Assembly (NCBI RefSeq): GCF_021129215.1
Contig: NZ_JAJOLP010000001.1
Location: forward strand, 3,100,001 to 3,164,000
Origin: Agromyces sp. S2-1-8
GTDB lineage: Bacteria > Actinomycetota > Actinomycetes > Actinomycetales > Microbacteriaceae
Reading direction: 5' to 3'
DNA: 64,000 bases
The notes below the pieces were generated by a model. That model had not been told where the DNA came from and ran no database searches. It saw nothing but the letters and a program-made list of their open reading frames with translations. Position numbers and translations under genes: made by a program. The first letter of the stretch is position 1. Each line of letters opens with the position of its first letter. Of the stretch, positions 43,214-51,515 are shown one piece after another.

Positions 43214-46200
43214 TCAGTTCCGGATCGCGTCCGGGACAGCGGATTCGGTTGCCGACCCGCCTGCAGGCCAACTGATCCGACGTGCAGGGCCGCCCGGCGG
43301 TCGCATCCACCCCTGCCCGGCGCCGTCGTCGAGAAGCGGCGGCAGGCCCCGCTCGGTCACGAGCGCGCGGTACTCGGTCGCCCCGCCTCGGACGAGCACG
43401 ACGGCCCGCTCGCGGACGGGGGCGGCCAGCGACCAGTTCGCGGACCACCCGTCGGCACTGCCCACGAAGACCGTGGGCGTCGCGGACGTCGCGGTCGCCG
43501 GGCCCACGTCGACCGGCGCGACAGGCGAGCCCGGCACCACCGGGACGACGATCGCGCCGAGCGCTCCGAACCGCTCGGCGTCGCCGGCGGGGTCGACCGT
43601 CACGACGGCGTACCGACCGCCCTCGGCGAGTTCGACGGGTGGCGTTGCACCGGCGGGCGAGACCCCGAACTCGTGAGCGTCCGGGCGAGGGTCGACGGGA
43701 CGAGGGCCGGCCGCGGCCGATGCGGCCGCAGGCAGGGCGCACTGCACGCGATGACCGCGCCACTGCCCCGCCCCGGGGACGTCGTCGGCCCGCCACAGCT
43801 CCCCCACTCCCCCCGCCTGCAGCAGGTCGGCCTTCGTGGGCTGGCGCAGGAGCAGGCGCGCGCCGAACGCATCGCGCAGCTCGTGCGGGACGCCGAGCCA
43901 TTGCACGACCGACGCGACCACCGCGACGCCGCGGCCGCGGCCCTCTCGCGCGAGACGGCCGATTCGCTCGAGAGCGAGCGCGCGGTAGTCGTCGGGCCAG
44001 GTGCGGAACCGCCGATCGAGGTCGTCGATGATCACGAGGTGCGGCAACCGGACGGCCGAGTGCGCGGCGATCGCATGCTCGAGCGACTCGAGCGTGTCCC
44101 ACACCTCGCTGCGGGCGCCGGTCAATCGGACGACCGACCCGGGACCGCTGCGCCGCGTCGCTGATTCGCCGAGCGAGGCGAGCACGCTCGACCGCCCGCT
44201 GCCGGGCGTCCCGGCGACGAGCAGGTGCCCGTCGGACCCCGCGCGCCACTCGGCAGCACCGCGCCGCTGCCGATCGGGTTCGTCGACGATGCCGAAGACG
44301 AGTCCGGCCTCTGAGCCTCCCGCCGCGGATCGGCCTGCGATCGAGGCGGTGAACGCTGCGAGCTCCTCGCTCGTGATCACCGCCGGGAGCGGATCGAGCC
44401 ACGGGCGGCGCGCCCTGCCGAGGCCCGCGGCGGCGACCTTCGCCCCGAGCACGGCGGCCTGGTCGGCGACGGCCGACTGGAACAGCATGGCGTCGCCGTC
44501 GCCCCGATCGATGACGCCACGACCGGGCGCGTCGGGCGGGATCGCGGCCGCGGCCTCGGTGCCGACGACCGCGAGGCTGTCGGATCGCTGCATGACTCGG
44601 AGCGATACCCGGATCGCGCAGTTCGCCGTGATCTGCTCGCGCACGACGCCGTTCGGTCGCTGCGAGGCGAGCACGAGGTGCACGCCGAGCGAGCGTCCCC
44701 GCCCCGCGATGTCGGCGACGACCGCGCCGAGCTCCCCGAACTGCTCGATCATCGCCTGGAACTCGTCCACGACGATCACGAGCCTCGGGAGATCGACCGC
44801 GTCGGCCAGTTCGCGCACGTCGCGCGCTCCGGCGTCGGCGAGCACCGACTCACGATGGCGCAGCTCCGCGCGCAGGCTCTCGACGGCGCGTCGCGCCTCC
44901 GCACCGTCCAGGTCCGTGACCACACCGGTCACATGCGGCAGCTCGCGGATGGGCTCGAACGCGGCGCCGCCCTTGAAGTCGACGAGCAGGAACGACACCT
45001 CATCCGGCGCGTACGCGCGCGCGAGCGCGGTGAGCCAGGCGAGCAGGAACTCGCTCTTGCCGCTGCCGGTCGTCCCGCCGACGAGTGCATGCGGGCCGTG
45101 CCGCACGAGGTCGAGCTCGAGCGGGCCGGTCGCCGTGCACCCGACCGCGACGGCCAGGCTCGCACGCTCGACGCCTCTGCGACCGGCTGCCGGCGCAGGC
45201 AACTCGGTGAGCGCGACGCGACTGGGCAGCAGCGACGCCTGCGGACCCGCGATCCGCTCGGCGAGCGCGGCGGCCGACTCGCTCCACCCGCGCGCCGCCG
45301 CGCGCGACACGAGCACGGGCTCGATCGTCGCCGGCGCGGCGCCCGTCGTCGTCTCGAGGCGGGCGCGCCCCGGGCCCAGCAGTCGCACGACGGCTCCGAG
45401 GCCCGGCGGAAGCGACCCGACGTCGCTCGCGATCACGATGCGCGCCGCGGCCGGCGCACCGACGCGCTTCGCCTGTTCGGGATCGGCCACCTGGTCGACG
45501 ACGCGGATCGGACCCGCCGCGCGCCCGGAGGCCGGTGCGCCGACGCGCACCGCATGCCGCACCGAGCGGTCCCGGTCGCCGCCGTCGCCCGCGTGCGGCA
45601 GTCGAGCGGCCCACGCCCACTCGGGCGCGTCGGGGAGGTCGAGCTCCACCGTGCGCGGATCGGCGTGGTGCGCGCACGACACGAGGGCCGCGCGGGCAGC
45701 CGCCCGCGCGAGTCCGGGCGACCCGACGAACGCGATGCCCTGCGACGCGTCGACCACCACCGGTGCGCCGCCGAGCCGGGCAGCCGCTTCGAGCACGGCG
45801 CGGTCGCGGGCATCGGCGACCACGCCGTCGACGCGGACCGCGCTGCGCACGGCGCCGACGCCGACGACGACCGGCCCCGGGCGCTCGCCTGCCCAGGCAG
45901 GCCGGACCGCGCGCTCGACCAGTGCGGCAGCCGATGGGGTCGCCCGCCAGGCCGCACGGCGCTCCTCATCGTGACGGGCGTGGATCTCCGCCTCGAGCGA
46001 CGCGAGCAGCCCCGCACGTTCGAGCTCCGCACGGCGCCGGCGACGGCGGACCTGCCGACGAGCGTCGAGCACCGAGGCGACCGCCACCAGCGGCCCCAGC
46101 GCCGCGAACATGAGCGAGTACATCGACCCGGTGACCGCCCACAGCGCGATGGCCCCGGCGACGGGCGCGACCGCCGCGAGCATCGGGAAGCCGGGTCGCT

Positions 46201-46273
46201 CCGGCTCGGCCGGCGCCGGCGGCAGGCTCAGCGGCAGATGCACGACGGGTTCGGCGAGCTCGGTCTGGTCCAC
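43214..46273 (-). CDS. EccC/FtsK-SpoIIIE-type membrane ATPase
   Basis: A 1,019-residue protein resembling the type VII secretion ATPase EccC. Two N-terminal hydrophobic helices (residues about 27-70) precede a basic segment and a poorly conserved region. The first FtsK-like ATPase domain has Walker A GGTTGSGKSEF (Lys406), VDFKGGAAF and Walker B VIVVDEFQ (Asp503-Glu504), plus LASQRPNGVV. The second domain has a changed Walker A, GTPGSGRSS (Arg694), and LVIIDDLD (Asp750-Asp751), so only the first looks catalytically competent. Start codon uncertain: GTG 46273 or GTG 46297. It is the last gene of the nine-gene operon. No WXG100, EccB, EccD or EccE gene is nearby. Confidence 0.85.
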   Translation of the reverse strand: MDQTELAEPVVHLPLSLPPAPAEPERPGFPMLAAVAPVAGAIALWAVTGSMYSLMFAALGPLVAVASVLDARRQVRRRRRRAELERAGLLASLEAEIHARHDEERRAAWRATPSAAALVERAVRPAWAGERPGPVVVGVGAVRSAVRVDGVVADARDRAVLEAAARLGGAPVVVDASQGIAFVGSPGLARAAARAALVSCAHHADPRTVELDLPDAPEWAWAARLPHAGDGGDRDRSVRHAVRVGAPASGRAAGPIRVVDQVADPEQAKRVGAPAAARIVIASDVGSLPPGLGAVVRLLGPGRARLETTTGAAPATIEPVLVSRAAARGWSESAAALAERIAGPQASLLPSRVALTELPAPAAGRRGVERASLAVAVGCTATGPLELDLVRHGPHALVGGTTGSGKSEFLLAWLTALARAYAPDEVSFLLVDFKGGAAFEPIRELPHVTGVVTDLDGAEARRAVESLRAELRHRESVLADAGARDVRELADAVDLPRLVIVVDEFQAMIEQFGELGAVVADIAGRGRSLGVHLVLASQRPNGVVREQITANCAIRVSLRVMQRSDSLAVVGTEAAAAIPPDAPGRGVIDRGDGDAMLFQSAVADQAAVLGAKVAAAGLGRARRPWLDPLPAVITSEELAAFTASIAGRSAAGGSEAGLVFGIVDEPDRQRRGAAEWRAGSDGHLLVAGTPGSGRSSVLASLGESATRRSGPGSVVRLTGARSEVWDTLESLEHAIAAHSAVRLPHLVIIDDLDRRFRTWPDDYRALALERIGRLAREGRGRGVAVVASVVQWLGVPHELRDAFGARLLLRQPTKADLLQAGGVGELWRADDVPGAGQWRGHRVQCALPAAASAAAGPRPVDPRPDAHEFGVSPAGATPPVELAEGGRYAVVTVDPAGDAERFGALGAIVVPVVPGSPVAPVDVGPATATSATPTVFVGSADGWSANWSLAAPVRERAVVLVRGGATEYRALVTERGLPPLLDDGAGQGWMRPPGGPARRISWPAGGSATESAVPDAIRN

Positions 46274-46364
46274 CCGGTCATCCGAACATCCGTGCACCCC
46301 GGTCGTCGTGCGTCCGCCGCCCGCCGTGCACCGATCCGGCCGCGACGCGACTGTGGAGGACGGG

Positions 46365-46949
46365 TCAGTCCACCGAGAAGTACTGCTCGGCGAGCTCCAC
46401 CCGGCTGCCGCGAGGCACGAGATAGCGGCGGCCGGGCTCGCACCGGAGCGCGCCGTCGTCGGGACGTCGCACGACGGTGCCGTTGCTCGAGAACCGGTCG
46501 GCGACCCACATCGTTCCTTCGTGCTCGCCGAACTCGAGATGGGTCTTGGAGACCGAGAGCGTGTGATCGGCGATCTGCACGAGGTGGTCGAACCGTTCGC
46601 CGGGCTGCGGCATCGGCTTCCGGCCGATGAGCCCCGAGCCGAACACCGTGCGCGTCTCGCCGGTGCTGAACCGAAGCGAGAAGCGCGGGCGACCGGGCTC
46701 GGCGACCGACGGGTCGGCCGGAGCCGGTGCATCCTCGATGGGCTCGGCCGGCCGGAATCCCTCGATCGGAACGCTGATCACCCCGCTGTTGCGCTGCGAC
46801 GTGCGCGGCAGCCGCTCGACCCGGGTCGTGTCGCCCGGACGCGGATCGGGCCTGCGGCGCGACTCCGGGGTCGCGCTCGTCGAACTGCCGCACTCGCCGC
46901 AGAACATCGCGTCGGCGGGCAACTCGGCACCGCAGATCCGGCAGTTCAC
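46365..46949 (-). CDS. Zinc-ribbon and FHA-domain protein
   Basis: A 194-residue protein: N-terminal zinc ribbon CRICGAELPADAMFCGECG (two CxxC pairs, residues about 3-21), a Pro/Asp/Arg-rich linker with several Thr-Arg and Ser-Gly sites, then an FHA domain (about residues 90-194) with GLIGRKP, SVSKTHLEF and FSSNGTVV. FHA domains bind phosphothreonine, so this is a likely reader of the kinase encoded upstream in the operon. The GTG at 46949 has GGAGAGGAG upstream and overlaps the preceding stop (GTGA). It lies 91 bp from the ATPase gene. Confidence 0.9.
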   Translation of the reverse strand: MNCRICGAELPADAMFCGECGSSTSATPESRRRPDPRPGDTTRVERLPRTSQRNSGVISVPIEGFRPAEPIEDAPAPADPSVAEPGRPRFSLRFSTGETRTVFGSGLIGRKPMPQPGERFDHLVQIADHTLSVSKTHLEFGEHEGTMWVADRFSSNGTVVRRPDDGALRCEPGRRYLVPRGSRVELAEQYFSVD

Positions 46950-49237
46950 GAACGCACTCCTCTCCGGCTGACAGCGTACCCGCCGAGCGAGTTGAGCGAG
47001 ATCGCCGCCCGGAGCCGGTCGCGAGTACTCCGCGAGACGCCGAGTCGACGGCGGAGCTCGTCGACCGTCTCCCACACGCGGTGGTCGTCGCCGTGACCCG
47101 GTCCCCCGGGTGCGTAGACCGCACGGTCGACGACGGACGCGAGGACGAGCGGGGCGAGCCCGCCCACCGTGGCCGCCTGCTCGGCGCGCGTCGCGGTCGG
47201 CACGATCGCGTACCCGTAGTCCGCGGCCGAGTCGGCGAACTCGAGCCAGCCGCCCTCGATGCGCTCGACCGCCGTCGGCGCGCGTCGGCGCAGGCGACGC
47301 CGCCGGAGTTTCGCCACCACGATCGCGAGGAAGGGGCTGCACAGGGCGACCGCGCCGACGAGCACGATACCGGTGATCTCAAGGCCTGCGAACATGGCTT
47401 GCAGCCAATCGTCGCCGTCGTCGCCGCCATCCGGCGTCGAGCCGGGACCGGCATCGTCGTCGACGAGCGGCGTGCGCTCCGCGGGCGGCGGCAGCACCGA
47501 CTCGGGGCGCGACACGACCTTGGCCTGCTCGGGCTCGCGCTCGGGGATGGGTCGTGGCACGGGATTCGGATCGATCGGCAGCCACGCCCCGTCGGAGGTC
47601 TGCACCTCGATCCACGCCTGCCGGTCGGCGCTCGTGAAGCGCACGCTCCCTGTCGAGGCATCCCGTTCGGAACCTGGACCCGGCAGGTAGCCGACGACGA
47701 CGCGTGCCGGGAAGCCGATCTCGCGGGCCATGAGCGCCGCGGCGACGGCGTACTGCTCGCCGTCGCCGACCATCGGCTGCTCCGTCACGAGCTCCTCGAT
47801 CCGGTCGAGCGCGTGCCCCGACCGGCTCGGCTCCTCGCCCTCGAGCCCGTGGCTGACGTATCCGTCGCGATGGAATCCCTCGATCACCCCGGCGAGCCGT
47901 TCGCCCGGCGTCGCGGTCGCCGGCGCCCACTCGTCGATGAGGTCGACGAGGCGAGCAGGCAGTTCGGGAAGGGGCGGCATCACGCTCGTACCGGGTTCGA
48001 GTGATGCGAGGTCGGACGGCGACGCCGGGACCACCGAGTCCGCGACGTACCGGTCGCCCGACCGGAGGCCGTCGACGACCGCACCGGTGCCAGTGGCGTC
48101 GTTGTAGAAGTACGACTCGGCGAGCCGGTCGGCGCGGGGCCCGGCGAACTCGATGCGCTCGAGCCGGCCGATGCCCGGCACCCAGACGTCGCGGTAGCCC
48201 TCGACGGCGACATCGATGCGTTCGGTCGTGCCGCCGTCGACGGGCTGGTCGAGCCGGTACGGCACGCGGCTGAACCGGCCCGACGGACCCGAGCCGTCGG
48301 AGCCGCCGACCGAGTACACGATGCCGTCGTACGTGTCGAGCACCGCGACCACGAGTCCCGCACCCTCCGGCAGGCCGCGCACGTCGAGCATCGGCTCATC
48401 GGCGGAGTCGGGGGCGAAGGCCGTGCGGAACCCCGCGAGCGGGCTGTCGTGATCGTTCGGCTCGAACGGCGGCTGCAGCTCGGCGCGGACGACGCTGCGC
48501 GGCGGCGTCGGCAGCGCCACCGCCGCAGCGGTCGCCCCGACGAGCGCGACGGCGACGAGCGCGGATGCCCCGAGCACGCGCCGTGCGTCGGCGAGCGTCG
48601 TCTCGACTCGGCGGCCGCCCGCGATCGCCCGCCGGTCGGCGATCCCGATCCGCACGAACCACGCGACGGCAGCGACGAAGAATGCGAGGCCGGCCTCGAG
48701 GGCGAAGTCGTCGTGCACGACGCCGAGCGCGATGCCCGCGACGAGCAGCAGCGCGGGCGGCAGCGCCGCGGCGGCGGGGCGGTTCGTGCGCAACGCGATC
48801 GTGACGGCGACGGTCGAGGCGACGAGACCGAGCAGGAACGGCGGCACGAGCAGCGCCTGATACGAGCCGACCGGCACCGCGATCGTGACGAGCTGCTTCC
48901 ACGACAGGGCGGCGCCCGCGACGAGCTCGACGAGTCCGTCGGGCGTCGGCAGCACGCCGAAGAGCGCCCGGTCGGGCACCGCGACCGGAACCCCCAGCAC
49001 GAGATACGCGGCCACGACGGCGACGGCGACGAGCCAGGCGGGCCACGACCAGCGCGCCCCGGCGAGGCCGATCCCGCAACCGGCGAGGATCGCCGCTCCC
49101 GCGGCGGCGAAGAACGCGGGGCTCTCGTAGATCGGCCACCACGGGATCATCGCCGCCGCGAGCATCGCCGCGACGAGCGCGATGCTGATCGCGACCGACC
49201 AACCCCGAACCGGTCCGGGTCCCATCCGCGCCGTCAT
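46946..49237 (-). CDS. Transglutaminase-fold membrane protein with lost catalytic Cys and His
   Basis: A 763-residue protein like TgpA: six or more N-terminal transmembrane helices (residues about 10-265), an extracellular region, a transglutaminase-like core (about 440-560), one further helix (about residues 610-632) and a cytoplasmic tail. In active enzymes the core reads G-D-C-E-x-[FY]-A and H-A-W-x-E. Here residue 493 is Gly (VGDGEQYAVAAALMA) and the His position is Gln540 (DRQAWIEVQ); only Asp556 (LPIDPNP) remains. It cannot act as a standard transglutaminase or protease. Start ATG 49237 overlaps the DUF58 gene stop (ATGA). Confidence 0.88.
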   Translation of the reverse strand: MTARMGPGPVRGWSVAISIALVAAMLAAAMIPWWPIYESPAFFAAAGAAILAGCGIGLAGARWSWPAWLVAVAVVAAYLVLGVPVAVPDRALFGVLPTPDGLVELVAGAALSWKQLVTIAVPVGSYQALLVPPFLLGLVASTVAVTIALRTNRPAAAALPPALLLVAGIALGVVHDDFALEAGLAFFVAAVAWFVRIGIADRRAIAGGRRVETTLADARRVLGASALVAVALVGATAAAVALPTPPRSVVRAELQPPFEPNDHDSPLAGFRTAFAPDSADEPMLDVRGLPEGAGLVVAVLDTYDGIVYSVGGSDGSGPSGRFSRVPYRLDQPVDGGTTERIDVAVEGYRDVWVPGIGRLERIEFAGPRADRLAESYFYNDATGTGAVVDGLRSGDRYVADSVVPASPSDLASLEPGTSVMPPLPELPARLVDLIDEWAPATATPGERLAGVIEGFHRDGYVSHGLEGEEPSRSGHALDRIEELVTEQPMVGDGEQYAVAAALMAREIGFPARVVVGYLPGPGSERDASTGSVRFTSADRQAWIEVQTSDGAWLPIDPNPVPRPIPEREPEQAKVVSRPESVLPPPAERTPLVDDDAGPGSTPDGGDDGDDWLQAMFAGLEITGIVLVGAVALCSPFLAIVVAKLRRRRLRRRAPTAVERIEGGWLEFADSAADYGYAIVPTATRAEQAATVGGLAPLVLASVVDRAVYAPGGPGHGDDHRVWETVDELRRRLGVSRSTRDRLRAAISLNSLGGYAVSRRGVRS

Positions 49238-50547
49238 GCGACCGAGGCCGATCTCGCGAGCATCGCACGCAGGTCCTCGAGGTAGCCGATGCCGAACACG
49301 GTCAGGCCGCCGACGGTGCGTGCCGTCGGCTGCGACTCCGGCGCGCACTGCACGGCGACCACCTCGACCCCGGCCGGTACCCGGCTCGCCGCCGAGCGCA
49401 GCGGACCGACCCCGCGTGCCGAGCCGGTGACGAGGAAGGCGAGCGAGAGCCCGTGCAGCGTCTCGGCCGCGCTCCGCGCGACGTCCGGCAGCGGCGCGAC
49501 GCGGTCGTCGCGCTCGACGACGCAGAGGGCGTCGACGAGCCGGTCGCGGGAGACGGTCGGCAGCTCGCGCATCGCACCCGTGCGACCGGCGTGGCGCCCG
49601 GACACCACGAACGCGACGCTCCGCGCGTCCCGGATGGCGCGCGCCCCGACCGATGCCGCGGCGCCCACCGCGAGCTCGAACTCGGCGTCGTCGGTGTACG
49701 CGCCGGGCTCGAGGTCGAGCAGCACCATCAGCCGGCTTCGCCTCGACTCCTCGAACTGGCGCACCATGAACGTGCCGGTCTTCGCGCTCGACCGCCAGTG
49801 GATGTATCGGCGGTCATCGCCCGGCAGGTACTCGCGGAGCGCGTGGAACGCGATGTCGCTCGTCGTGAGGTCGCGGGTCGGCGATCCCTCGAGGTCGCGG
49901 ATGAACCCCGTGCTGAGCGCCGACACCGCCACCGTGCGCGGGTGCACCCGGAGCTCGGCCGTGTCGGACCAGACGATCTCGCGCCGCATGAGCCCGATCG
50001 GGTCGGCGCGCACCGTCCGCGCCGGTCCGATCGGAACGATCCCGCGCCGTTCGGTCGGGATGCGGAGCACCTCGTCGACCGTGCCGCCGCGCGGCAGGCC
50101 CGGCAGCACGCGCTCGATCACCCGTTCGCCGACCGGGACCTCGAGCTGCACGCCGCCGAAGCGCCGCGGACCGGGGTTGCTCGCGACGAGGCGCGCCTCG
50201 GCGTGATCGCCGACGACGACGCGAGGCGTCGGCAACGACAGGCGGACCTCGCCGGCACCGCGCCCGACGAGCCACAGCGCCGCGACCGCGACGAGCACGA
50301 CGAAGGCCCAGCCGAGCGCGATGATCTCGACGAGCCCCCAGCTGTAGCCGACGGCGAGCGAGACGGCCGCCGCTGCGGCGACGGACCAGCCGAGCGGCGT
50401 GACCACGCCGCGCACGGCGGCGGTCCACCGCATCGCCGCGCCGGCGGCGGATCGACCGCCGAGCACCGCACGCGCGATGACGACCGCGAGCAGGCCCTGC
50501 TTCCGTGCCTCCTCGGGGATCGTCGTTCGCGTCGCGGAAAGGCTCAC
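49234..50547 (-). CDS. DUF58 domain membrane protein
   Basis: A 437-residue protein with two hydrophobic helices (about residues 50-95: GWSVAAAAAVSLAVGY, IIALGWAFVVLVAVAALWLV) and the DUF58 block LREYLPGDDRRYIHWRSSAKTGTFMVRQ, then a VWA-like region MVLLDLEPGAYTDDAEFELAV. The DUF58-MoxR-transglutaminase trio is a common bacterial neighbourhood thought to assemble or mature envelope complexes, but the function is unproven. The GTG at 50547 overlaps the MoxR stop (GTGA). Confidence 0.9.
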   Translation of the reverse strand: MSLSATRTTIPEEARKQGLLAVVIARAVLGGRSAAGAAMRWTAAVRGVVTPLGWSVAAAAAVSLAVGYSWGLVEIIALGWAFVVLVAVAALWLVGRGAGEVRLSLPTPRVVVGDHAEARLVASNPGPRRFGGVQLEVPVGERVIERVLPGLPRGGTVDEVLRIPTERRGIVPIGPARTVRADPIGLMRREIVWSDTAELRVHPRTVAVSALSTGFIRDLEGSPTRDLTTSDIAFHALREYLPGDDRRYIHWRSSAKTGTFMVRQFEESRRSRLMVLLDLEPGAYTDDAEFELAVGAAASVGARAIRDARSVAFVVSGRHAGRTGAMRELPTVSRDRLVDALCVVERDDRVAPLPDVARSAAETLHGLSLAFLVTGSARGVGPLRSAASRVPAGVEVVAVQCAPESQPTARTVGGLTVFGIGYLEDLRAMLARSASVA

Positions 50548-51515
50548 ACGACCTGCTTCGTCGATGGCGGCGGGGTCTCGATGAGCACCTGCGCGACCAG
50601 GTTCGACGTCGTCACGCCGTCGAACTCGGCCTCGGGATCGAGGATGAGCCGGTGCGCGAGCACCGGCTCGGCGAGCGCTTTCACATCGTCGGGCACGACG
50701 TAGTGCCGGCCGCGGCCGGCCGCATGCGTCTTCGCCGTCCGGATGAGCGCGAGCGCGCCGCGCACGCTCACGCCGAGTCGCACCTCGCGGGCCGTGCGGG
50801 TCGCGTCGACGAGGCGCGAGACGTAGTCGTGGATCGTCGGATCGACGTACACCGTGCGCGCGAGCGCTGCGAGGGCGACGACCTCTTCCGCGTCGACGAC
50901 CGGCTCGACCCGCTGGTCGTGCGCGCGCTGGTCGGCCCCCTCGAGGATCCGGATCGTCGACGCGTGGTCGGGGTAGCCGATCGACGTGCGCATGACGAAG
51001 CGGTCGAGCTGGGCCTCGGGCAGCCGATAGGTGCCGGCCTGCTCGACCGGGTTCTGGGTGGCGATCACCATGAACGGGTGCCCGACGGGATGCGTCTGCC
51101 CGTCGACCGTGACCTGTCCCTCCTCCATCACCTCGAGGAGCGCCGACTGGGTCTTCGGGCTCGCCCGGTTGATCTCGTCCGCCAGCACGATGCTCGCGAA
51201 CACCGGGCCGGGGTGGAACTCGAACACCCCCTCGCGCTGGTCGTACACCGTGACGCCCGTGATGTCGCCCGGCAGCAGGTCGGGCGTGAACTGCACGCGA
51301 TTGCTCGTGCCCGACACCGACTGCGCCATCGCGCGGGCGAGCGAGGTCTTGCCGGTTCCCGGCACGTCATCGAGGAGCAGGTGGCCTTCGCTGAGGAGGG
51401 CGGTGAACGCGAGCCGCACGACGCGGTTCTTGCCGAGCAGCACCTCCTCCACGGCGCCGACCAGCCGGTCGAGCGTCGCAGCGAAGCCGGCGGCCTCGTC
51501 GGGGGTCATCGTCAT
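50544..51515 (-). CDS. MoxR-family AAA+ ATPase
   Basis: A 323-residue MoxR ATPase: Walker A DDVPGTGKTSLARAMA, Walker B VLADEINRASPKTQSALLEVM, sensor 1 IATQNPVEQAGTYRLPEAQLDRF, and a C-terminal lid helix with SVRGALALIRTAKTHAAGRG. MoxR proteins act as chaperones that mature protein complexes, often with VWA/DUF58 partners such as the one encoded next. The ATG at 51515 overlaps the stop of the giant protein gene (ATGA). Confidence 0.94.
   Translation of the reverse strand: MTMTPDEAAGFAATLDRLVGAVEEVLLGKNRVVRLAFTALLSEGHLLLDDVPGTGKTSLARAMAQSVSGTSNRVQFTPDLLPGDITGVTVYDQREGVFEFHPGPVFASIVLADEINRASPKTQSALLEVMEEGQVTVDGQTHPVGHPFMVIATQNPVEQAGTYRLPEAQLDRFVMRTSIGYPDHASTIRILEGADQRAHDQRVEPVVDAEEVVALAALARTVYVDPTIHDYVSRLVDATRTAREVRLGVSVRGALALIRTAKTHAAGRGRHYVVPDDVKALAEPVLAHRLILDPEAEFDGVTTSNLVAQVLIETPPPSTKQVV

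Noticed and set aside
43214..46273. FtsK-like ATPase as a sign of a conjugative element or prophage
   Set aside because: No integrase, relaxase, replication or phage genes are nearby, and the neighbours are signalling and envelope genes in a coupled operon. EccC-like features fit better.
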